Part shown: piece by piece, positions 58,806 to 64,000 of the stretch
Position numbering within the stretch: the first letter of the stretch is position 1
Layout of the letters: each line of letters starts with the position of its first letter
Source of the DNA: Phreatobacter stygius
GTDB taxonomy: Bacteria; Pseudomonadota; Alphaproteobacteria; Rhizobiales; Phreatobacteraceae
Length of the DNA stretch: 64,000 nt
Direction of reading: 5' to 3'
NCBI RefSeq assembly: GCF_005144885.1
Contig: NZ_CP039690.1
Span: 3,485,001-3,549,000 of the forward strand
Position numbers and translations under genes: made by a program
Notes under the pieces: model-generated
The model's input: the letters and a program-made list of their open reading frames with translations, nothing else
What the model was told of the DNA's origin: nothing
The model's database searches: none

Positions 58806-59741
58806 TCATTCGCCCAGCGGCGCGCCGACACCGGTACGTTCGATGATCAGGCCGTAATGTTCGACCCGGCGGTGGCGCGCGAAGTCGAAGATCGTCTCCT
58901 TGCCGAACCGGGTGTCGTCGAGGTCGCAGGCCACTACCAGCACGCCGTCGTGTTCGTGGTCGAGCTCGCCGAGGATCTTGCCGTTGGGATCGACCACCAG
59001 CGTGCCGCCGGTCAGGTGATGGCCGTCCTCGGTGCCGGCCTTGGCCACCGCGACCACGAAGGTCGAGTTCTGATAGGCGCCAGCCTGGACCGACAGGCGG
59101 TGGTGGAACAGCCGGTCGGCGAGGCCTTCGTCGCTGCGCTGTGAATTGACCGAGGGCGTATTGAAGCCGAGCACCACCATCTCGACGCCCTGCAGGCCCA
59201 TGACGCGGTAGGTCTCCGGCCAGCGGCGGTCGTTGCAGATCGCCATGCCGACCAGGCCGCCCGCGAAATTCCACACCGGCCAGCCGAGATCGCCCGGCTC
59301 GAAATAACGCTTCTCGAGATGCTGGTGCGAGCGGGTGTCGTCATAGTCGACATGTCCAGGCAAATGGACCTTGCGGTATTTGCCGGCGATCTTGCCGGCA
59401 TGGTCGACCAGGATCGAGGTGTTGAAGTGCCGGCCCTCCGGCGTCAGCTCGGCATAACCGAAGCTCATTGCCATGCCGAGCGCCCTGGCCTTGTCGAACA
59501 GCGGCGCGGTCGCCGCATTCGGCATGGAGGCCTCAAACCAGCTGTCGGCCTCGGCGCGGTCCTCATGGTACCAGCGCGGGAAGAAGGTGGTCAGCGCCAG
59601 TTCCGGGTAGACGATGAAATTCCCGCCCCTGGCATGCGCCTCGTCCATCAGCGCGATCATCCGGGTCACCACGCTCTGCCGGTCCTCGGCCTTCTGGATG
59701 GGGCCGAGCTGGGCGGCAGCGACGGTGAGAACGCGGGACAT
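58806..59741 (-). CDS. Nitrilase-superfamily amidase, N-carbamoyl-D-amino acid hydrolase-like
   Basis: A 311-residue carbon-nitrogen hydrolase. The catalytic triad is visible as Glu47 (FIVYPELALTTFFPRW), Lys124 (GKYRKVHLPGHVDYDD) and Cys169 (VGMAICNDRRWPETYRV). The stretch FPRWYHEDRAEADSWFE and the loop HLEKRYFEPGDLGWPVW match N-carbamoyl-D-amino acid amidohydrolases closely (304 residues, Agrobacterium), which free D-amino acids, CO2 and ammonia. The ATG at 59741 is the family start. No hydantoinase gene is adjacent, so the natural substrate is uncertain. Confidence 0.9.
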   Translation of the reverse strand: MSRVLTVAAAQLGPIQKAEDRQSVVTRMIALMDEAHARGGNFIVYPELALTTFFPRWYHEDRAEADSWFEASMPNAATAPLFDKARALGMAMSFGYAELTPEGRHFNTSILVDHAGKIAGKYRKVHLPGHVDYDDTRSHQHLEKRYFEPGDLGWPVWNFAGGLVGMAICNDRRWPETYRVMGLQGVEMVVLGFNTPSVNSQRSDEGLADRLFHHRLSVQAGAYQNSTFVVAVAKAGTEDGHHLTGGTLVVDPNGKILGELDHEHDGVLVVACDLDDTRFGKETIFDFARHRRVEHYGLIIERTGVGAPLGE

Positions 59742-60097
59742 GGCGGCTCCTGGCTGGTGCGCGGCGCTGCGCTTCGGCGGCCGCTTTCGATCGGGCCAAA
59801 TCCTAGGGTGCGGGGGGAAGCCGGCACAAGACCGCAACGCGGGGCGTCGGGCCCGAGGGGCTGACCTGCCGAGTGGGGGGGCGTGAGCCGATCGACATCA
59901 CCGCGTGGCGCGCAGCATGGCGCTTCGCGGCCAACCAGGCGCGGTCGCGGCATTGATCCTGCCGCTTTGGCCCATGCATGGCATGGCCGATTGCGATTTT
60001 CGTTTTGAGGTTGCGCCCGCGTCGACGGTCAGGGCGAGGCAAAGGAGGAGCCCCCCGGGGCGTAGGCCAGGTCCGGCCCGATCGTTTTCGACTTGAC

Positions 60098-60135
60098 GAT
60101 ATTTATTAGATCGACTAGTCAGTCTAATAAATATC
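60098..60135. promoter_or_regulatory. TetR-type operator, 13-bp perfect inverted repeat
   Basis: The 422-base gap 59742-60163 is otherwise GC-rich and empty. At 60098-60110 lies GATATTTATTAGA, exactly complementary to TCTAATAAATATC at 60123-60135, with a 12-base spacer containing GACTAGTC. The AT-rich dyad lies 28 bases before the TetR start, overlapping where its promoter should be, so it is the likely autorepression operator, also controlling the downstream DUF418 gene. Confidence 0.85.
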
Positions 60136-60163
60136 ACCGTCCGTTGGCTGGCAGGAGCATGGG

Positions 60164-60766
60164 ATGCGCAAGGTCGATCCCGATAAATACGAGGCCAAGC
60201 GCCAGCAGATCCTCAAGGCCGCGATTGCCTGTTTTTCGGCCAAGGGGTTTCACCGCACCAGCACCGCCGAGATCTGCGCCGAGGCCGGCATGAGCCCGGG
60301 CAACCTGTTTCACTATTTTCCGAACAAGCAGGCGATCATTGCAGGCATCGTCGATGCCGAGCGGCGCGATACGGCGGCCTATTTCGCGGACGCGATCAAG
60401 GCCGACGACCTGTTCGCCGAACTGCTCGGTTTCATGGATATCGTCCTGGCCCTGGCGGCCGACCCGGCCTATGCGCGCCTTGCGCTCGATATTTCCGTCG
60501 AGGCCATGCGTGATGCCGATATCGGCCAGCGGGTGGCGCGCAATGACGCGGAGATCCAGGCGGCGCTGGCCGCACTGATCGCGGAAGCAGCGTCGCGCGG
60601 ACAGGCTGACCCGGGCCTCGAGCCGGCCGCCGCCGCGACCTGGATCGGCGCGCTGATCGACGGGATCTTCGGACGGGTGGCGGTCGACCCGACCTTCCGG
60701 CCGAAAGACCAGGCGGCGACGCTCAGGCTGCTGATCACCCGCTTCCTTGGCCCGCGGGGGCGGTGA
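60164..60766 (+). CDS. TetR/AcrR-family repressor
   Basis: A 200-residue TetR regulator: HTH at residues 12-58 (QQILKAAIACFSAKGFHRTS, EICAEAGMSPGNLFHYFPNK) and a helical ligand-binding domain whose inducer is unknown. The C-terminal region resembles the BetI-like group (ALIDGIFGRVAVDPTF). It begins 28 bases after a strong palindromic operator and ends 4 bases before the DUF418 gene, which it probably controls. Confidence 0.9.
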   Translation: MRKVDPDKYEAKRQQILKAAIACFSAKGFHRTSTAEICAEAGMSPGNLFHYFPNKQAIIAGIVDAERRDTAAYFADAIKADDLFAELLGFMDIVLALAADPAYARLALDISVEAMRDADIGQRVARNDAEIQAALAALIAEAASRGQADPGLEPAAAATWIGALIDGIFGRVAVDPTFRPKDQAATLRLLITRFLGPRGR

Positions 60767-60770
60767 CGGC

Positions 60771-61958
60771 ATGACTGCGACATCAGCGCAACGGATCATC
60801 CGGGTCGACGCCCTGCGTGGCATCGCTCTCGCCGGCATCCTGGTGGTCAACATGAAGGCTTTCGCCTCGGCCTATTACGGCACCGGCGTCGCCGATCCGG
60901 CCTTTACCTCGCCCTTCGACCAGGCCGTGCAATGGCTGGTCTCCTGGCTGTTCGAAACCAAGTTCTACCTGATGTTTTCCTTCCTGTTCGGCTACAGCTT
61001 CACCCTGCAGATGCAGTCGGCCGAGCGGGCCGGCGAGCCCTTCATGCCGCGCCTGCTGCGCCGGCAGGCAGGGCTCTGGCTGATCGGCCTCCTCCATGCG
61101 GTGCTGCTGTTCTATGGCGATATCCTGACCACCTATGCCGTGCTCGGCCTGGTTCTGCTGGCCTTGCGCCATCGCTCGGACGAGCAGCTCTTCGGCCTCG
61201 CCCAGGTCCTGGTGGTGGTCACCGCCCTGGTCTGGGCTTTTGTCGCGCTGCTGCTCCATGTCGTTGGCGAGGTCATTGATCGGGCAGCTCTGGCGCGGGC
61301 CGCGATCGTCACCGAGGCGGCCTATCGCAGCGCGCCCACGGCCGTCATCGGCCAGAACCTCCAGCACCTGACCACCGCCTGGATCCCGATCGGCTTGATT
61401 CAGGCCCCTTGCGCCTTGGCCATGTTCTGTCTTGGCCTGGTTGCTGGCCGGCGCCAGTTCCTCCGCGATTTCGACCGCCATCGTTCGCTTGCCGGCTACC
61501 TGGTGGTTTTCGGCATCGTCATTGGCCTGCCGACGGCCGCGTTCTACGCCTTCACTTCGGTCTACTGGGTCGGCACCGCCGGCGAGCTCGCCGGCCTCGC
61601 GCTCGGCATCCTGACCGCGCCTTTTCTGACCGGCGGTTATATCGCGGCTGCCATGCTGGCCTTCCAGACCGGGCCGGGCGCAAGGGTCGCCCGCCTGCTG
61701 GCGCCCGCGGGCCGCATGGCCCTGTCGAACTATCTGCTGCAATCCTTGATCTCGGCTTTCATCTTCTATGCCTACGGCCTTGGCCTGATCGGCCGGCTGC
61801 CGCCCTGGCTGGTGCTGTTCCTGGCCATCGCCATCTTCGGCGTACAGCTCATGCTCAGCGCCTGGTGGCTTCGCCTGTTTGCCTATGGCCCGCTCGAATG
61901 GCTGTTGCGGGCCGTGACGCTCGGCCGGCCGCCGCCCATGCGGTTGCGGCAAAGCTGA
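60771..61958 (+). CDS. DUF418-family membrane protein
   Basis: A 395-residue membrane protein with about 10 segments. The DUF418 pattern is present: IIRVDALRGIALAGILVVNM at the N-terminus, KFYLMFSFLFGYSFTLQMQS, and the C-terminal APAGRMALSNYLLQSLISAF and WLRLFAYGPLEWLLRAVTLG. The family is thought to be involved in transport but has no proven substrate. It lies 4 bases after the TetR gene, so the two are an operon. A start at 60771 is chosen. Confidence 0.88.
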   Translation: MTATSAQRIIRVDALRGIALAGILVVNMKAFASAYYGTGVADPAFTSPFDQAVQWLVSWLFETKFYLMFSFLFGYSFTLQMQSAERAGEPFMPRLLRRQAGLWLIGLLHAVLLFYGDILTTYAVLGLVLLALRHRSDEQLFGLAQVLVVVTALVWAFVALLLHVVGEVIDRAALARAAIVTEAAYRSAPTAVIGQNLQHLTTAWIPIGLIQAPCALAMFCLGLVAGRRQFLRDFDRHRSLAGYLVVFGIVIGLPTAAFYAFTSVYWVGTAGELAGLALGILTAPFLTGGYIAAAMLAFQTGPGARVARLLAPAGRMALSNYLLQSLISAFIFYAYGLGLIGRLPPWLVLFLAIAIFGVQLMLSAWWLRLFAYGPLEWLLRAVTLGRPPPMRLRQS

Positions 61959-62006
61959 CCGCGCGGGATGCGAGCCTTGCGGTCCGGGCCTTTGACCCGC
62001 ATGCTT

Positions 62007-62060
62007 TTTCGTGGCATCGCCCAGGTTCTTAGCATCGCTTGGGTTCTTGGCATTCTTGAC
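62007..62060. repeat. Three imperfect 18-base tandem repeats
   Basis: In the 138-base gap before the second DHDPS-like gene lie three units: TTTCGTGGCATCGCCCAG, GTTCTTAGCATCGCTTGG and GTTCTTGGCATTCTTGAC. They share TTC-T-GCATCGC-type positions. No gene is present. The array ends about 36 bases before the start codon, so it could be a regulator-binding array or simple repeat drift. Confidence 0.5.
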
Positions 62061-62096
62061 ATCGCCCCGGCGAAGAGCGCGACGAGAGGAAGTCCC

Positions 62097-63044
62097 ATGC
62101 AGGCGAACGGTATCGATCTCACCAAGGCCAGCGGCGTCTATGTGATTGCCGCCACCCCGTTCCATGACGATGGCCGTATCGACCTCACATCGACGGACAG
62201 CATGGTCGATTTCTATCGCGCCTGCGGCGCCACCGGCATGACCATCCTTGGTGTCATGGGTGAAGCGCCGAAGCTCGACCAGGAGGAATCGGTCTCGCTG
62301 TCGAAACACATCATCAAGCGCGCCGGGCCGTCCATGCCTGTTATCGTCGGCGTTTCGGCGCCTGGCTTTGCCAATATGCGCTCGCTGGCCCGCACCGTGA
62401 TGGATGCCGGCGCCGCCGGTGTCATGATCGCGCCGCCCAACACGCTGCGCACCGACGACCAGATCATCACCTATTACAAGCAGGCGGTGGATGCGATCGG
62501 CGACGACGTGCCTTTCGTCATCCAGGATTTCCCGATCACCTTCACGGTGGTCATGGCGCCCAAGGTGATCCGCTCGATCATCCAGGAACTGCCGTCCTGC
62601 GTCATGTTGAAGCACGAGGACTGGCCGGGCCTGGAGAAGATCTCGACGCTGCGCGGTTTCGAGGCCGATGGCTCGATGCGCCACGTCTCGATCCTCTGCG
62701 GCAATGGCGGCCTGTTCCTCGATTTCGAATGCGAGCGTGGCGCCGACGGCGCGATGACCGGCTACGCCTTCCCGGACATGCTGGTCGACGTGGTCAAGCT
62801 GCAGCAGGCCGGCAAGCGCGACGCCGCCCATGATCTGTTCGACGCCCATCTGCCGCTGGTCCGCTACGAGCAGCAGCCGGGCGCCGGCCTCGCGGTGCGC
62901 AAATATCTGATGAAGAAGCGTGGCGTGATCGCTTCCGATGCCCAGCGCAAGCCGGGCGCCGGCCTGTCGGCCAAGGCGCGCGCCGAGGTCGATTACCTGT
63001 TCGAGCGGCTGGCCCGCCACGACATTCGCGCCAAGGCGGCCTGA
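62097..63044 (+). CDS. DHDPS-family protein lacking the catalytic tyrosine
   Basis: A 315-residue TIM-barrel protein of the DHDPS family with the Schiff-base Lys172 (CVMLKHEDWPG). At the place of the usual active-site Tyr (IYNNP in typical members) it reads VIQDFPIT, so Gln143 replaces it. The GTTGE-type loop reads GVMGEAPKL. A GAGAGGA ribosome site supports the ATG at 62097. It is therefore an aldolase/lyase of a different subgroup, with no known substrate. It is followed 37 bases later by arfB. Confidence 0.82.
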   Translation: MQANGIDLTKASGVYVIAATPFHDDGRIDLTSTDSMVDFYRACGATGMTILGVMGEAPKLDQEESVSLSKHIIKRAGPSMPVIVGVSAPGFANMRSLARTVMDAGAAGVMIAPPNTLRTDDQIITYYKQAVDAIGDDVPFVIQDFPITFTVVMAPKVIRSIIQELPSCVMLKHEDWPGLEKISTLRGFEADGSMRHVSILCGNGGLFLDFECERGADGAMTGYAFPDMLVDVVKLQQAGKRDAAHDLFDAHLPLVRYEQQPGAGLAVRKYLMKKRGVIASDAQRKPGAGLSAKARAEVDYLFERLARHDIRAKAA

Positions 63045-63081
63045 CGCTTATCCGGGCGATCGAGCGGAGGGAAGGCGCGGC

Positions 63082-63510
63082 ATGGTCGACATGATCGAAG
63101 TCACGTCCTCGCTGTCGCTCCATCCCGACGATATCACGGTGACCTTCGTCCGGGCCTCCGGGCCCGGCGGGCAGAACGTCAACAAGGTTTCGACCGCCTG
63201 CGAGCTGCGCTTCAACCTCGCCGGCGCCGACCTGCCGCCCGACGTCAAGGCGCGGTTGGTGCCGCTGGTCGGCTCCCGGCTGACCAAGGACGGCGTGGTG
63301 GTGATCCAGGCCGACCGCTTCCGTTCGCAGGAGATGAATCGCGAGGACGCGCTGGCGCGCCTCGTCGATCTGGTCAAGCGCGCGGCGGTCAGGCCGAAGC
63401 GCCGCATCGCCACCCGGCCGACACGCGCCTCCAAGGAGCGCCGGCTGGAAGGCAAGTCCAAGCGCTCCGGCGTCAAGAAGACACGCAACGTCAAGCCGGG
63501 AATGGACTGA
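63082..63510 (+). CDS. arfB: Peptidyl-tRNA hydrolase ArfB (ribosome rescue)
   Basis: A 142-residue ArfB/ICT1-type protein that releases peptides from stalled ribosomes. The GGQ motif is at residues 29-31 (FVRASGPGGQNVNKVSTACE) and the basic C-terminal tail that enters the mRNA channel is complete (KRRIATRPTRASKERRLEGK, then SKRSGVKKTRNVKPGM). The length is standard. The ATG at 63082 follows GGAGGGAAGGCGCGGC. It is 37 bases after the DHDPS-like gene, probably in one transcript. Confidence 0.94.
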   Translation: MVDMIEVTSSLSLHPDDITVTFVRASGPGGQNVNKVSTACELRFNLAGADLPPDVKARLVPLVGSRLTKDGVVVIQADRFRSQEMNREDALARLVDLVKRAAVRPKRRIATRPTRASKERRLEGKSKRSGVKKTRNVKPGMD

Positions 63511-63689
63511 GCGTCGACGCCACGTCCGCTTGGCTTAAACCCTCTCCGACCGGTCATCGCAGTACAGGGCTGCTCTCGCTCGCGCACGCCACCGTTCCGA
63601 ACGTCGAAAATAATTACTGCCGGGTCTGTCGATTTGGCGAAAGCCGTTCGTCATTGCGCCGTCAATCCAGACCCAGACGGAGACAACTC

Positions 63690-64000
63690 ATGACCTTCCA
63701 GGTCACCGCATTTTATGCCGCGATCCTGGCGTTTGCCGTGATGGTACTTGCCAATGTGGTGAGCGCAAAGCGGGGCCGCGCCGGGATATCGATCCTGCAT
63801 GGCGACGACCTCGACCTCGCCTTGTGGACGCGCCGGCACGGCAATCTCATCGAGAACGTGCCGCTGGCGCTCATCCTCATGGCGCTCTGCGAGGCGCGCG
63901 GCCTCGGCCCGGGCTGGCTCAACGCCATGGGCATCCTGTTGATCGTCGCGCGCGCCGCCCACCTTGTTGGCCTCGATGCTTCGCGGCTAACCTCGCCGCT
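63690..64000 (+). CDS. MAPEG-family membrane protein, partial
   Basis: The first 103 residues lie in the window and the frame stays open to the right edge. It starts MTFQVTAFYAAILAFAVMVL, with membrane segments at about residues 5-24 and 55-70, and shows the MAPEG pattern HGDDLDLALWTRRHGNLIEN, then VPLALILMALCEARG. MAPEG proteins (about 130 residues) include membrane glutathione transferases and related proteins of unknown role. The stop codon is beyond the window. Confidence 0.85.
   Translation, partial: MTFQVTAFYAAILAFAVMVLANVVSAKRGRAGISILHGDDLDLALWTRRHGNLIENVPLALILMALCEARGLGPGWLNAMGILLIVARAAHLVGLDASRLTSP

Noticed and set aside
60783-63020. 745-codon minus-strand open frame across DUF418 and DHDPS-like genes
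   Set aside because: Gln/His/Asp/Gly-rich without domains, spans two well-supported plus-strand genes and their gap, so it is a chance open frame.

Overview
The window is GC-rich, densely coded DNA from an alphaproteobacterium. Lineage markers are an NDUFA12-type complex I accessory gene next to a DUF2155 gene, a TorF-type porin, HisZ-dependent histidine synthesis, and many GntR/LysR/Bug/M20 catabolic genes. Hyphomicrobiales is my best guess (a Phreatobacter/Bosea-like soil or water bacterium). This is inferred from gene content only; no rRNA or tRNA gene is visible.

Positions 1 to about 18.1 kb are the left two fifths or so of a Mu-like (transposable) prophage, read backwards. From right to left they hold: a repeat-rich end; an S24-type repressor with a co-transcribed membrane protein (plus strand); an operator switch; Ner; the MuA-like transposase; the MuB-like ATPase; a long early operon of small DNA-binding and unknown proteins; GemA and Mor regulators; a lysis cassette (endolysin, holin, nested Rz/Rz1 spanins) that also carries an Acb2/Tad1-like small protein; the terminase subunits; the portal; and the beginning of the F-like head gene, cut by the window edge. 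The structural genes and other prophage end lie outside the window. One gene, a DUF4145 protein at 7.2 to 8.0 kb, sits antisense inside the early operon and looks like cargo.

From 18.1 kb to 64 kb the DNA is ordinary chromosome. Successive blocks are: trmO and a FUSC-type membrane protein (possibly frameshifted); a flavin reductase, DUF2155, NDUFA12, DUF2076 and a porin; malate synthase A; an ohr/ohrR organic peroxide module with clear operators; the glycolate oxidase genes glcDEF with a divergent LysR gene; hisZ-hisG; azlCD; an MFS transporter with a DHDPS-like enzyme; a peroxiredoxin plus a persulfide dioxygenase-rhodanese fusion; a GntR regulator divergent from an M20 amidohydrolase; two GSTs, two GNAT acetyltransferases, aat and a Bug receptor; copD, a DeoR regulator, rppH and pgi; two solitary transport or amidase genes; a TetR-DUF418 pair with a strong palindromic operator; a second DHDPS-like gene; arfB; and a MAPEG gene cut by the right edge.

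Themes that join genes: glyoxylate metabolism (GlcDEF makes glyoxylate from glycolate and malate synthase condenses it with acetyl-CoA), thiol/peroxide/persulfide stress (ohr, peroxiredoxin, ETHE1-rhodanese, GSTs), and uptake or breakdown of organic acids and amides. The parts most worth following up are in the prophage: the Acb2/Tad1-like protein, the antisense DUF4145 gene, the lysogen-expressed membrane/coiled-coil protein, and an array of eleven short repeats at the prophage end.
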